Part shown: in pieces, positions 1 to 12,162 of the stretch | Position numbering within the stretch: position 1 is the first letter of the stretch | Layout: every line of letters begins with the position of its first letter | Assembly (NCBI RefSeq): GCF_025602895.1 | Contig: NW_026516215.1 | Span: 434,001 to 498,000, forward strand | Length of the DNA: 64,000 bases | Origin: Polychytrium aggregatum | Lineage: Eukaryota > Chytridiomycota > Chytridiomycetes > Polychytriales | Reading direction: 5' to 3' | Notes under the pieces: model-generated | Told to the model about the DNA's origin: nothing | The model's database searches: none | What the model saw: the letters and a program-made list of their open reading frames with translations, nothing else | Program-made: the position numbers and the translations under genes

Positions 1-1
1 G

Positions 2-232
2 GATCCAAGGCGCCTGCTTCCGATCAGAGGATGGCTCCATTGCACAGCCGACTATATTTGTGGCAGCTGCAAGGGTCTTTGCTGACAACGCCACATGGGC
101 TCGCTCCCTTCGCTATTTTGTACAACAGAAGCAACAACTCTTTATTCGACAAAAGAACGGAGAACTTCGCCCCCTTACCAACGTCGAAAGGTTCCAGAAG
201 CGCAACGAGAAGCCCAAGTATGCTGTCATCGG
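2..232 (+). CDS. 3' end of an unidentified protein-coding gene (partial)
   Basis: An open frame enters from the left edge (frame 2) and stops with TAG at 230-232, giving about 76 residues. The tail is basic and Gln-rich, containing ARSLRYFVQQKQQLFIRQ and ending NEKPKYAVIG. The charged composition without low-complexity sequence looks like a genuine C-terminus, but I recognise no family. The rest of the gene lies outside the window. It could also be part of a decayed mobile element, since a Fanzor-like relic starts about 300 bases downstream. Confidence 0.35.
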
Positions 233-529
233 ATAGACGAGGCACTTTAGCTTTCCAGGAAAGAGCGGGCGCCTAGTTTCCAGAAATCGCATGTATTTGA
301 ATGCCGCCTCCTGACGGAGACTCATCGACCCATTACTACCAATGATGCTATCAATTGACGACAGGCTTCCATTGAGAAGCGCAGTCCCGAATACACTCTA
401 TCGCTTGCTCGCGATAGAAATCCCACAAATAGCGCCTATATGATCAGAGCAAGCCCAGATCCTGCTCGTGCACAGAAATACGACGGGGCTCATATACGCT
501 CTTTCACAGCCCAATCCTGCCTTCAGCGT

Positions 530-765
530 GGCGAGTGGCTTGAAGGCCGATGTGGGCTCTGTGACTCCGATGGTGGGGGAGCTGCCCATGGTACCCGGCG
601 AACCTGAGCCTCCATGGGCTCGATACCTATCTCTCTCCTACTTCCACGGTGCATTCCCAAGGCAACCACAATGTCAGTCCCATCGAGAATATTGCCTGGT
701 TCCGGTGGAGGAATGTATATCCACGTCCAGGAAAAGCGACAGCCCTGCTTCAAACAGGGTGACTT
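530..765 (-). mobile_element. Relic of a Fanzor-like element (3' part of gene), copy R1
   Basis: On the forward strand, positions about 575-695 align by eye with 13296-13415 inside the Fanzor gene. The shared blocks include GATGGTGG, AACCTGAG and GCATTCCCAA(A)GGCAA. In reverse translation it gives a decayed match to the RuvC-II region, with TDIVVALG in place of TEVVIAFG. Stops and indels break the frame. The remainder of 233-886 shows no gene. Confidence 0.6.
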
Positions 766-886
766 GTTTCATTGTATGACCAGTATATTTAGACAACAGA
801 CCAACAGCCTCCGATCTCAAAGCAGATTGGCTTCGACACGGCCGAGGGCGTTCGCATGATCAGTCGCACCGACTCTGACACAACTA

Positions 887-3800
887 CTACGCGTCCTTAT
901 CTTCCTTGGCAGGGACGCTTGCGCTGTTGATGTCTTCCAAGAATTGCTGTGTGGGGCTGGAAGGTCGGCTCGGCATAGGGCTATTGTTGATGTTGTCAAT
1001 CACCTTCTGCGTTGGAGATGCAGAACGGCTCGGCATCGGGCTACTGTTGATCTCGACAATGAGTTTCTCGGCTGGCGATAACCGCGATTTAGGACGGGAC
1101 AATGATACAGAAAACAAATTAGTCAGCAGTTGCAGCTGCAGCCGCGCTTTTACCCCACCCTCTCAGGTTGTTGAAAGCGTATATCTGCTAAGGATCCGAT
1201 CCCAGGCAGATGCCGCATCAGCCATTGGCAGCAAGAATCAGACACAAACCCTCTGCAAACAGATCGCCGTGCTCATATTCCTCGTCCTCGTCGTCCTCGT
1301 CGTCTTCCTCTTCTTCGTCTTCATCGCCTTCACCAGCGGCGTCGGGCTTCTGAGCATCGGTAGCGTCGGTAGCGTCTGTAGCGGCGGGAGCTGCATCGGC
1401 GTCTTTGGAGCCAGCCGTGCTCTCTGAGCCTGCAGCAGCGGCAGCGCTCGCTGCGCCTCTGGCTTTCTTCGAACGGCCCCGGGTTCGGGTTGTCCACTGG
1501 AGACCACCCTTCCACAGAGCCTCCATCATTTCCTTTCCTACCGCCCGAGTGACTTCGACGGTGGTCTTTGTGGTTTCGTGGAGGACAAAGGTCTGGGCAA
1601 AGCCTGTATCAAAATAGTCCGTAAGGAGGGTATCGCCCAAGATAAGCTCCCGAAACGTCGAAATGGGAATCGAGAAGTTGGTCTCCGAAAGCGGTGTCTC
1701 AGAGTTGGCGGCATCAGCGTTGAGTTGAAAAGCAACGTTCAGCAGATTGGAGACGGAGTTGAGATGAGTGTCGCCTTCCTCGAGACGGAAGAGGAAGAGC
1801 AATGACTCGGAAAGGTGGATGATTTGTTCTTTGGAGATGACATTGTCGCCGTCGTCGTCGTGGATCGCAAAGAACAGATCGATCCTCCCCATCAGATCCG
1901 AGTGGATAATCTTTCCAAGGCCAATCACAATATCTTGAAAATCAACAAACCCATCGCCGTTGCGGTCGAAAAGCCTGTGAAACATGCTGGTCATGAATGC
2001 CTTTCCGACCAGGGGCCGGTCGCGATACTGTGCCTCTTCCAGGTTGGCGGCCCAGGCGGCGACCTGACCGAGGTACTGGCAAAACTGATTAGGATCAAGA
2101 CGATCGCTCGATTTTTGAGATTGCTGTGTCTCGTAGTACTGGATGGAATAGTACTGATCACACAAAAACAGGAGTTCGTCCTTGGTGAATCTGGAGGTCG
2201 AGTTGAGATTGCGAATGACACTCCGCTTGGCGTAGAGATCCAACCCGTGAACGACTTTGAGGTGATGGGTCTTGCGAAGATCGACGATCATGTCATGGGT
2301 GATCATCTGGAACTCTCGGTACGCCGTCTGTATCAGGTGGCTGAACTTGGTCATCGACTTTGCGGATCCGTCGGATGATGCCACGACTTCGCCAAGCTGA
2401 GCAAAGTAGCCTTTGAACACATTGCTACAGTGGGGTCACAGATGCGGGTGCAAGAAGACTTAGTGGTCAGCTACGACGTGCATCAAGATGGCTGCCAAGG
2501 CACCGCAATAGTTACATGAGTTCCCCTTCGTCGCGAGCTTTGAGGAGCGCATCACCGTTGGTCTTGAGGATAGCCAAGCTGCACGTTTATCGTTTGTCAG
2601 AATCGGTGTGGTTGATGGAGAAAAGTGCGTATGTGGGAGGGGACGATGGTCGATTTTAGTTGAGGAGGTGGCGGTGCTCCAACAACTTGGATTGACTTGC
2701 CAATCCATTTGTAACGAGACTACTCACCCGATCTGGAAGAGAACCTGATACCACCAAGCATTGAGGGAAGAGCGGAATCGAGTCAGCGACTTTTTTGTTT
2801 GTTTGTTTTACTCGCATTCAAGGGGAAAGAAGACGCTGGGCATTGGTAAACCTCATTTGAGGCAAATACCTTGGGACCTTCCATGAAAAAGCAATCCAGG
2901 ATCCTCAGTACGAACGGGAGCGGGAGCGAGTTGATGTACAGGCTCAAGAACCAGGGCAGACACGCCACCGAGAGTTGAATCTCGTACTTTTTCAAATGCT
3001 GGGCAAGCATTGGCATGTACTTTGCAGCCTGCGCAGAGTCACGGCGTCAGTATGGGCTCTGTGCCTTGGAGCGAGAAGGGACCTGGCAGCTGTGAATGAG
3101 GGCGGGTGGCGCGTTTGTTCGATCATGAGCTGCATCCAGAATAGAAACCGACCAGTGTTTCGAACACCTGATTGTCGACCACGGCGCCGACCATGTTGAC
3201 GCTAGTGGGAAATGCAAAGATGGTTGACAACACAAGCAAACAGGGCAAGGCTGTTCCTCTGATCAGGCCGCTGGATTACGCTGAGTCATCGTACCTATAG
3301 TACCCAGGCAAAAAGCTATCGCAAAGCACCGTGAGAACCCAGAACGCCTGCTCCTCGGTCAAATAGATGAGAAGCACACTGGCGACAATGTTCATAGCTT
3401 GACAGTATCCAAGTTCGGGGTCGTGGAACGAGTACGCCTGTGGGCATCATAGGTTGTAGTGAGCTGCGTTCCCTTTCAATCGAGATAGTACCAGCCCACG
3501 ATCCAGGATGACACCTCAGAAGCGCACTCACATAGAGCGTTCGACGCAGGGCGCTGATTCCTTCCTCATTTTGGTACCCACTGTACTCGGGTAGACTCCT
3601 GGGTGGCGGTCGCTATCAGCGACGGAAAGACTCGAGCCAGTCGACAGGATGACGCCTGGATTTGGGGTATCGCTGAAGCCACAGGGAGCATATAGACTTG
3701 CCTGTTCAAGTCCTTCTCAATCTCTTCCGTCGAAATGGATGTTCGCCCGGCATTTTCTTCGTGCAGGCGCTCGTAGTAGCCATTGTTGATATATCTACAA

Positions 3801-6800
3801 GAGCCACTCGTCACCACACTGACACAAGACTCAAACCCAGGTCGACAGTAATCAACCAGAATGCTCCGATGAGAGGGAACGACACCACTACCTTTTGTAG
3901 ATTGCTCCACTCGAGACCTCCCAGATTTCGCCTTGATATGTAAAGCACCAACCGGCAGGGCAACATTGACGACATACCATTCCATGAGTATGATTAATCA
4001 CCAAAGTCAACACATGGATACGTTACCGAGGCGTCGACGAAACAGGAGAGTGGAGTGTCCAAATTTCAGTCAACCACCACTGTTCCAAACGAGGCTCTTG
4101 GCAAGCGACCGTCATACCTCGGAGTGTATTGGGAAGTCCGACCCGAACCAACTTGATGAACGTCGGAAGGCGGATGAGGGTCAAATTGCGGCCGAACTCT
4201 GGGTGTTGTCCAGCACAAAGAAAAGAGATAATGACAGTGTGACATGTTAGTTTTATCGATTCCACCAAAGTACCGATGCTATGTGCAGCATATTCACATA
4301 CCATTGAAGTATGCGAGCCAGAATTTGATCTTGTTCCGTTCCTTGACCCTGCGTGGGCGTACGGCAAGAGCAATGCCAAAATGGTGCGAGGTATCGGTCA
4401 GCGGCTCCCTGCATCTCAATGAGAATGACCGAAGCTCTACCATTACAGACCGAGCGGGTCGGAAAGCCAGGTGTGATACTGGTGCGAGGTATTGCTCAAA
4501 CAAGCAAACCCCGGGTGTTGGTGCAGCGTCGGGCATGACTTGGCGTCCACGCTTACTTTTTCAGCTCGACGTAGCCAAATTTGAGACCAAGGCCACCACG
4601 GACAATCTCGCGATTGTTGATCAGATCCTCGGAAGAACATGTGAGCAAAAAGGGCTTCAGGAGCTTCATGAGATGGACATGATACTGGAGCTTCTCCTTG
4701 AGGATGTCGCAGAAGGCGTCCGAGCTTTTCTTGTCGCTGGCCATCTGGAAGAGAAGCTTGAGCTTATGCCAAAGGGTGATTGCAATCGTCGAGGTCTGTG
4801 AGCTGATGCGCTCGACTCGCTTGATTGCGTAGAAAGGGATGACGAGCTGGCACTGGTTTTTGGTCGTGGTTTGGAAGCACAAGAACATTTCCGAAAGGTA
4901 GATCTGGCCTGAAAGCGTAGTTTGAACTCCTGGGATCGTGCAGCTACCCTGAATTTCTGAAAGCAGCTGCTCATCTGGCGGAAGATTAAACATAGCCTGG
5001 AACTTTTGGTTGCGCTTTTGGGCACTGAGGCTCTGCTTCAAAGGCTGCGATGAGCCGGGAGGGGCGCCCATATTGGATGGTAGCAGCTGCGAGCTGTCAT
5101 CGGCAGCTTCCCAGGATAATCCAGGGGCAGGATCGGTTGTAGTGCTCTTGAGAAGACGGTGCATGGCAAGATTGGTCACATGCTCAAGCAGTTCAAAGGT
5201 TTCATCGCGGTTGAAAAGATTGGAGAAATAGTGCTAGTTGGGGTGGCGCGTTATGATTGCGAAGTGGGCCGGGGCACAAGAAGCACGACGAAGGGGGGTC
5301 AGTCGGGTAGCTGATCATCAAGGGCATATATCAAATTCTCGCCAAAGCGTATCGGTGCACAGCATCCGCCTATCAGGAAGCCAGCCAGGCAATGCGACCA
5401 CCGAGCTTAGCAGTGCTGTGATGGCCGCAAAGCACATACGAAGGGCACACGGGGACCCTACCTCCTGTTTGTTCTTGGTCACAATCTTGATGGCGTCAGA
5501 AAAGACACCCCGCCTTGAGGTATCTTTCGATAGCTCCTCGATGCTCTTGAGCTCAATAACAACCTTGGTTTCAACCCCAAAGATGAACGAGTAGAAGCAA
5601 ATGTAGGACATGGAGACGTACATCCAGCCTTGGTTGGTCAGCTTCTTGTGGTACGCACATGAATAGACTGGAATACCAACGGAGTCTGGATTAGATGGGC
5701 GACTTGAAGTTATCCTCGATCGGAGGACGATACGTTACCACCGGCTTGAGCGGCGCGGGAGCAATATAACTGTAGCACCACTTACAGTTGACCAAGCGCT
5801 CGGATTCCGGCAGACGGAAGGTTTGCCGCCAAGCCCTCGAGGCTGCCCGGAACTTGGCATCGGTTGATTTTTCGTCCGTGTCTTGCTCTGCATATCATGC
5901 ATGGACGACAAGCGCAAGAGGTGTGGAGAAGAGCACGATTGAGGCACGGCTGGGGTGAGGAACTGCCCGTTGAATTGCGCAAATCCATGGTACCATCGAA
6001 AACACACGAAGAGCGCTGTTGGGACTGACCTGTGTTTGTGATGAGTGACTGGAACTTGGAGACAGCAAAGGCTTCCTTGTCGAGAGGATCCTCGAGCTCA
6101 GCAAGCTCGGGCATGAGCGTAGCTGGATTGCAGAGGTAGACAATGTGGCGGAATGATGAGTTCGTCTTGGCGCCGTACCGTCATCAATATACAGCCAAGG
6201 CACGGTCTAGATGACAACTTCGACAACGGGGCATACCAACGACCCAGGCCCAATCTTGCTCGATAAGCTTCAGCGTGTCGGCCGTCTAAATCGAATAACG
6301 ATATGAGCATTGGATATCGACACAGCCCTAAAGAGCGTCTGGAGCGAGCACCGCCAAAACAGCAGAGCCTCCGTCGCCGTCTGTTCGCGATGCTGGCTGA
6401 TAGGTTGCCAGAGAGGCAGCAACATCGAAACAGGTCAAGTACTCACGGCTACAAGATAGCCAGTGTCGCTACTCTCAGCACTCCGAAGGATGATTCGGAA
6501 CGGAGGCTGCTTGGTGTCGAACCTGCAGGGTTATTGTTTTGAACGCATGTTTACCCAGACTGTGAGCATCGCAGCAACAAGCTCCAGCGGCCTTTTGAAG
6601 CGAGCGGAAGCTGCACCGTGACATGATGGAAGCTGCGATGAATCGAGCGACCAGGCAGTGCACGACACAGATGCCGGCGAGCTGCATGCTGAGCAGACGG
6701 CCCGCAGACTCTTGAGAAACAAGGCATCAAGCCCCGGGCGCGATGCCAGGGGTATGGAAGCAGAGCACCGGGCAGAACGCGAAGGACGGGCTTTACACAT

Positions 6801-6942
6801 TCTGGATGGTCGATAAGACCGATTTCCACAGGGCTCCGTTTGACTGCTCCTTGAGCTTCTGCAGTATGAAGAGCTCGTTTTCTTTGAGAGCCTCCCAGTA
6901 GGCGGACGGCGTGATGTCCGTGGGCGTTGGAACCACCCACAT
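887..6942 (-). CDS. TBC1D9-like Rab GTPase-activating protein (GRAM-GRAM-TBC-EF hand)
   Basis: Multi-exon reverse-strand gene. It starts at MWVVPTPTD (6942); the MWV start and following segment resemble TBC1D8/9 proteins. Order of domains: first GRAM (about 5460-5690, [15 protein letters not shown]), second GRAM (4560-5220, [13 protein letters not shown]), then TBC. TBC motifs are [21 protein letters not shown] (about 4110-4180), the arginine-finger motif EEIEKDLNR (about 3730), the glutamine-finger motif GYCQAMN (about 3400) and [10 protein letters not shown] (about 2880). Two EF-hand loops follow in exon 1250-2424: [12 protein letters not shown] and [12 protein letters not shown]. An acidic tail follows. 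The last exon is 887-1071, joined through an intron at 1072-1249; the phase closes and it adds a Ser/Pro-rich tail. Family role: stimulates GTP hydrolysis by Rabs in membrane traffic. Middle exon edges are approximate. Confidence 0.85.
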
Positions 6943-7226
6943 GGCGGGCTCGTGGCGGGTCGGATTCGGCAGGGCAGAGGGGGTGCCGCCCACGATCGCC
7001 AGCGCCGATGTTGGAAGCAACAAGCCCAGCGAGCGAGGTGCGAGAGGATAGCGAGAGGCGCCTCGCGAGAGCAGATACGAGAGCAGCCGGATCGAATGCT
7101 GCAGCCGGATCGAGTGTGCCGCACACGCCTCCCTTGCATTTCCCTCTCGCCTTTCGGGTCAAATCGCTGTCGCCCATCCATCACCAGCAGCGTCGCCAGC
7201 AGCGTCGCCAGCAGCAGCGTCCCGAC
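6943..7226. promoter_or_regulatory. Divergent intergenic region between the TBC gene and YIP1
   Basis: This 284-base spacer separates two divergently transcribed start codons (6942 reverse, 7227 forward), so it should contain both promoters. It is GC-rich with short direct repeats, such as CGCCAGCAG just before the YIP1 start. I see no clear TATA box. Confidence 0.4.
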
Positions 7227-8544
7227 ATGTCGGCTCTCTTTGACCAGAATCCGTACCAGTCGTACTCGGCCGGTGGCCAGGAGGACTCGCTGCAGTTTAC
7301 CCAATTCAGCTATGGCGAGCCCTCCGGCGCCTCCTATTCATCCTCATACGCCCACTCGATCCAGCAACAGTCCTACAACCAGGCCTCGCGGATGCACTCC
7401 TCATCGCCGTCCGAGTTTGACTGGAGATCAGCTTTTGGAACTGGTGGTCTGGCTGGGGAGCCGCCTCTGCTCGAAGGTACATTTGCCGAGAGCTCTTGAC
7501 CATGCTGCTCACCTCTGAACCATGCTGCTCACCTCTGAACCATGTCGCTCACCTCTTGGCCATGCCGCCGGCGCTAAACGATTTATCAGAGCTTGGAATC
7601 AACTTTGAGCATATAAAGAACAAGGTGCGTACCAATCATTGTGCACCCATCAAAAACCTTTCAGGAGGTGTGAGGGTAGCAGGTCCCTACATCCAGCTTC
7701 CCAGACTCGACCACAGAGCGGCGCATTTGGCAAGGGGCCCACGTCAGGCAGCGCCTCATTCTGACGACATCCGCCTCGTCTATCCCCATTTCTCCCATTC
7801 GCTCGATTCGGCATTGCTGCCCATACCTCAAACGGCCTCGCTATGGTCTCCGATGGTGTCTCAGAGCCTCACGGTTCTCAACCCCTTCACGAACGTCGAT
7901 CAGCACATCATGGACGATACCGATTTGGCCGGGCCGCTCATTTTCCTCGGGCTCTTTGGCGGTTTTTTGCTGCTGGTATGTAGACAGCTTCTCAAGCGTT
8001 AGCTGTCTTGACGGCCGACGCAGGGCTGCCCAGACCCTGCAAGCAAAGCTCCGTTTCCGGCCGCTGGCGTCAGCGTATTCCCGATTAACCTGCCTCGCCT
8101 GGACACAGTCGGGCAAGCTTCACTTTGGATACATTTACGGCGTTGCTATGCTCGGCTGCGCTTCGATGTATGTCATCCTCAACCTAATGAGCACCGACGG
8201 CATCGACGTTTCGAGAGCAACCAGCGTTCTTGGATATTGTTTGCTGCCGATGGTGCTGCTGAGCTCAAGCACAGCCCTTCTCCAGCTCAGGTGAGCAGCC
8301 TTCCAGGAGCAGACGGTTGCATCCCACCGCATACTCTGACTCTGGCTTGCTCTACATCTCCAACGGCAGCGGCTTTGGCCTCGGCATCATCGGATTCGCT
8401 TTGACGTGCGTGTCGGTTCTCTGGTGCACGTATTCGGCCTCCCTCATGTTTGTTACGGTGCTACGCATGAAGGAGCAGCAGCTCCTGGTGGCCTATCCTG
8501 TCGGCCTGCTCTACAGCGCCTTTGCCCTACTGGCGATGCTGTGA
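7227..8544 (+). CDS. YIP1: Yip1/YIPF5-family ER-Golgi membrane protein
   Basis: Five exons close in phase: 7227-7476, 7590-7624, 7865-7975, 8109-8290 and 8370-8544 (stop TGA). They encode about 250 residues, close to yeast Yip1 (248). The N-terminal half is a cytosolic Ser/Tyr/Gln-rich segment. It is followed by the family signature ELGINFEHIKNK, then VLNPF and DTDLAGPLIF. At least four hydrophobic helices follow (FLGLFGGFLLL, YIYGVAMLGCASMYVIL, LLPMVLLSSSTALLQL, LLYSAFALLAML). Yip1 binds prenylated Rab/Ypt GTPases and supports COPII vesicle formation and ER structure. The first intron carries a three-copy direct repeat of about 20 bases (7500-7560). Confidence 0.92.
7497..7562 (+). repeat. 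Minisatellite in YIP1 intron 1
   Basis: Three to four tandem copies of a unit of about 20 bases (ACCATGCTGCTCACCTCTGA), the last diverged, lie wholly within the first YIP1 intron. Confidence 0.85.
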
Positions 8545-9011
8545 TGTGCCCGCTGAGACATATGCACCAGGGCCAATAGAACGACCCAATGCAAAAACAG
8601 GATTTGATTCCAGAGAATCATTGGTCCGCTTTCCAAGGCGACAGCGTTGAAAGACAAGGCAGCACACTGTTGCTTTCGGGAAAAGCACGGCCAACAACGA
8701 CCAAGTGGGTTGAATCATCTCCCGGAGCGCCCGTCTCATGGCGCCGGTCCGGCCAATATTCCGACATCGCTGCGATCGATATCTCATCGGCCGGGTGCAT
8801 GCGTCACAGCAGCGGCACAAGCGCGGACCAGCGCCACATCATTCCATCCGCCTGCTTCGTCTGGGATGGGTCACGTGCCATTCGGCTGATCCGGCACCGA
8901 GCCCGTTCAAGCCGATTGACCCAGCGTGCTTGCTGTTCCGCTCGGTCGCATTCCACCGACTGCAGCCAGCCGAAAGCCAGACACCGAGGAACCGTCGATC
9001 CATCAGAAAGC
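8545..9011. other. Spacer between YIP1 and NCS6
   Basis: This stretch of 467 bases lies between the YIP1 stop and the NCS6 start, both genes forward. It must hold the YIP1 terminator and the NCS6 promoter. Open frames here lack family features. I see no relic or repeat. Confidence 0.5.
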
Positions 9012-11235
9012 ATGGCACCCAAGATTTGCGTGATATGCTCCGCCGAACGAGCCGTCCTGAAACGGCCCAAGACCGGTCAGCAGCTCTGTCGAGAGTGCTT
9101 CTACACCGTATTTGAAACCGAGATCCACGAAGCCATCGTCGACAATAACCTGTTTGCTCGTGGAGACAAGGTTGCCATTGGCGCATCCGGAGGCAAAGGT
9201 GGGTGCTGTCTCAGATCTGACGATTTGGGCTGCAGTGGATCGATCCGTTGGCCGCCGAGACCCAAACACGGCCTGGAGGCAGCCACTTTGGGGCATGCAG
9301 ATCTCTGGGGGCATGCAGATCTCTGGGGGCATGTAAATCTTTGGTGGATGAGATTGAGGTCTGTGGCTCTCGTGACACGCTGTTGCTAATATCGAGCTTT
9401 GGCAACATACTGTGACCCCGTATGCGCTCGTCGGCATCGGTCTTAGACTCGACGGTGCTCGCTCATGTCATGAAAACCCTGAATGAGCGATATGATTATG
9501 GACTCGAGCTCTTCCTGTTGTCTGTTGATGAGGGCATCAATGGCTATCGAGACGACTCGCTCGAGGTGAGGATCCGGGATTCAGATGTCCCAGCGGCGCT
9601 ATCGTCACCGATTCAGGCACAGAACCGACTGCTCGATGCAGGTGCCGGCCAACACAAGCTGTCCTTGAATCAGTCGCCTCGAGTGGTAGTTCATTCTATC
9701 TGCCAGGAGGCTTCCCTACTGCAGGCCTGCCGCCACGGCATTACTCCACATGGTCACCCAGGCCGATACTACCACGACGCATCTGACGAAATGGCTGTGA
9801 TCTTGATCATGACTCAACATCCACAATGACTCAACATCCACAATGACTCAACATCCACAATGACTCAACATCCACAGACCGTCAAGAGAAACAAGGAGCA
9901 GTATCAGCTTCCCCTGCTGATTGTGTCGTATGAACAACTCTATGGTTGGACGATGGACCAGATTGTGGAGGAAGTCGGTTTGAAAAACAACTGTAAGGAA
10001 CGGTTCGTGCTCGTCGAGAGCAATCGGATTCATTCTCGCAACAGCGACTCTAATCAATCCCCTTGACCCAGGCACATTTTGTGGTGTCTTTAGACGGCAG
10101 GCGCTTGACCGAGGAGCCGCCATGCTCAAAGTCGATCATATTGTGACGGGACACAATGCCGACGACATTGCCGAAACCGTTCTGATGAACAGTAAGGATC
10201 GCTTTGAGACACGCTGACATTTGCTGCGTCGTCAGAGCAGTTGGCACAGCTGTATCCTGGCCATCCGCAGCACGACCGACTTGTGCTGCACTCTGCGTCA
10301 CAAGAATCGAATGAACGAGGGGTGGATATGGATGCGATCGGCAAGAGGGAGCCTTTACGAACACGTACATACAGCACTCGTGGGGTGCTCAAATACTGAT
10401 AGCTCGAAACGGCGTGGACCTACGACCGTCCTTCAGTCCTTCGCGGCGACATTGCCCGACTGCAGCGATGCACGGCCATCAAGACACTAACGGATGACTC
10501 GATACCGAGGTCCAAGCCCTTCAAATACACATACGAGAAGGAAATTGTGATGTATGGCGCTCGCGAGCCCATCTGTCTGTCTCTCGGCCGCCGCTGGTGT
10601 TGGGGCTGCACCTTGACACTGCTTATGCGCCGTCGTACCTAGGTATGCCTATTACAAGAAGCTCGACTACTTCTCGACCGAGTGCACATACTCACCGAAT
10701 GCCTACAGAGGATACGCCCGTGTCTTTCTCAAAGATCTCGAATCGATTCGACCAAGTGCGATTCTTGGTGAGTGAGCGAGGAAGGGTGGAGCGCAGGTTG
10801 CCATGACGAGCATGATCTGCCTTGTGCATGCATCGACGCAATCGAGCAACTGCAAGCATTCTATCGAAGGAAACAACGCCATTTCCAAGTCCTTAAACGA
10901 GCAGGCTTCGCTACGGCACTGGCTTTATGCTAATTGCGGAGGAAATGGCTGTGTGTACGGCATGTGGATGTAGACATTATCCACTCTGGAGAAGCCTTTG
11001 AGCTGCGAGAGGAAGTTAAATCCAAGATGCCTGTCCAAAGTATGTTTATTGGTCGCGCTTGCCTCAGCGGCACCGCATCGACTCGGGTGTCGATGCGACA
11101 AAGATCACCAGTGCTGACCACGACAGCGATTGTGTTTGCTCAGGCAACTGCGAACGCTGTGGATATATCTCAAGCAACAAGCTGTGCAAGTCATGTATGC
11201 TGCTTGATGGGCTGAACAAAGGGGCCCCCAGGTAG
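9012..11235 (+). CDS. NCS6: Cytoplasmic tRNA 2-thiolation protein 1 (Ncs6/CTU1)
   Basis: Eight exons close in phase: 9012-9198, 9447-9565, 9878-9992, 10072-10191, 10437-10551, 10643-10767, 10974-11039 and 11144-11235 (TAG). They give about 312 residues, somewhat shorter than yeast Ncs6 (359). Motifs in order: N-terminal zinc-binding CxxC pairs ([16 protein letters not shown]), the PP-loop ATP-pyrophosphatase motif SGGKDSTVL formed across the first splice, [10 protein letters not shown], and [14 protein letters not shown]. Then [10 protein letters not shown] and the C-terminal zinc site [16 protein letters not shown]. Ncs6 with Ncs2 thiolates wobble U34 of tRNAs for Lys, Glu and Gln (mcm5s2U), using sulfur relayed by Urm1. 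Two introns contain short tandem repeats. A Fanzor-like relic begins about 340 bases past the stop. Confidence 0.93.
9290..9351 (+). repeat. Short tandem repeat in NCS6 intron 1
   Basis: Three copies of a unit of about 19 bases (GGGGCATGCAGATCTCTGG), the last diverged, lie inside the first NCS6 intron. Confidence 0.8.
9811..9877 (+). repeat. 18-base tandem repeat ending in the NCS6 intron 2 acceptor
   Basis: Four copies of ATGACTCAACATCCACAA run up to the splice acceptor. The last copy changes its final A to G, producing the CCACAG used as the 3' splice site at 9877. Confidence 0.85.
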
Positions 11236-11574
11236 GTGTTAGGCAAACGCAGCTATTCAGGATTCGGGGCCTTGCGTTCTTCAGGATCGTTGGACAGAGC
11301 GCTGGGGAACCTTGGAGTTTCGCCGTCGTCGCTGCTAATGAACAATACATTGATGTGTTGCTATACCCACACAGGATCGCGCTGGGATAGATGCCATTTT
11401 CATCTTGTGCAGCAGAGCGGTGCATATGCAGGCTCGATGATGGCAGGTGACCGTCGACTGGAGCGGTGTATTCAGGGAATCCGATCTGATCAATGCGGAA
11501 ATACAGCATGTTTGGAGCGAGACGGAGCGGTGCCAATTTGCGCTCTGCCGTGCGCCAACCACTGCCTGCTGTTG

Positions 11575-11840
11575 GCTCGGGAAGCATAGTCTTGGGATGC
11601 AATATGCATTCGACCCTTCGGGCAGCTCTGTAGTTTCTCGACCTCCGAATCGTTGGATCGACCGAGTCGCCTGCCATGTGTTCTGGGCCTTGGGCGTCTG
11701 TGTTAGTGGCGGAGCCGTTCAAAGTCCAGGGAATCTCAAGATCCGTGGACTTTGTGCATCCTCCTTCCCTTGCACGAGGCATTCCCAAAGGCAACCACAA
11801 CATCAGTCTCCTTTGACACGCTGTTTGATCATGGTGGATC
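11575..11840 (-). mobile_element. Relic of a Fanzor-like element (3' part), copy R2
   Basis: Read in reverse, positions 11840-11770 translate as SKETDVVVAFGNASCKG, a close match to KETEVVIAFGNASWKQG of the Fanzor gene at about 13360-13410. It stops soon after. Downstream sequence to about 11575 matches copies R3 and R4, and the Fanzor 3' end around 13010-13030 (forward-strand TTCGGGA..A.AGTCTTG-like block). Frames are broken by stops. The rest of 11236-12162 shows no gene I can support. Confidence 0.75.
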
Positions 11841-12162
11841 GGTGTATTCATATCAAGAGAAAGTCCCCAATCGACACTCAAAAATGGGTGTCCTGCTTCG
11901 TGTTGGATGTGTTGGAAAGCCACGCGGAATCCGCAGCTGCCGGAGATGGCCGACAACCCGATGGCTGAACAACGCTACACAGAGATTTCCTGCAGTGCAT
12001 GGCGTTCATGATTTGGAATCAAAAGAGTGTCAAAGACGGTCAATGATGGAATCAGAGTGCATGGAGAGCGGGCGGCGAAACGAGACGGCCTAAAGGTCGG
12101 GGCCAAAAGAGAGCCATCCCGAGATGCACTCGTCAACGGTATACAGGCAGGATCGCATGCCT

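Noticed and set aside
1815-2378. 187-codon forward frame
   Set aside because: Lies opposite the EF-hand exon of the TBC gene and has no features of its own.
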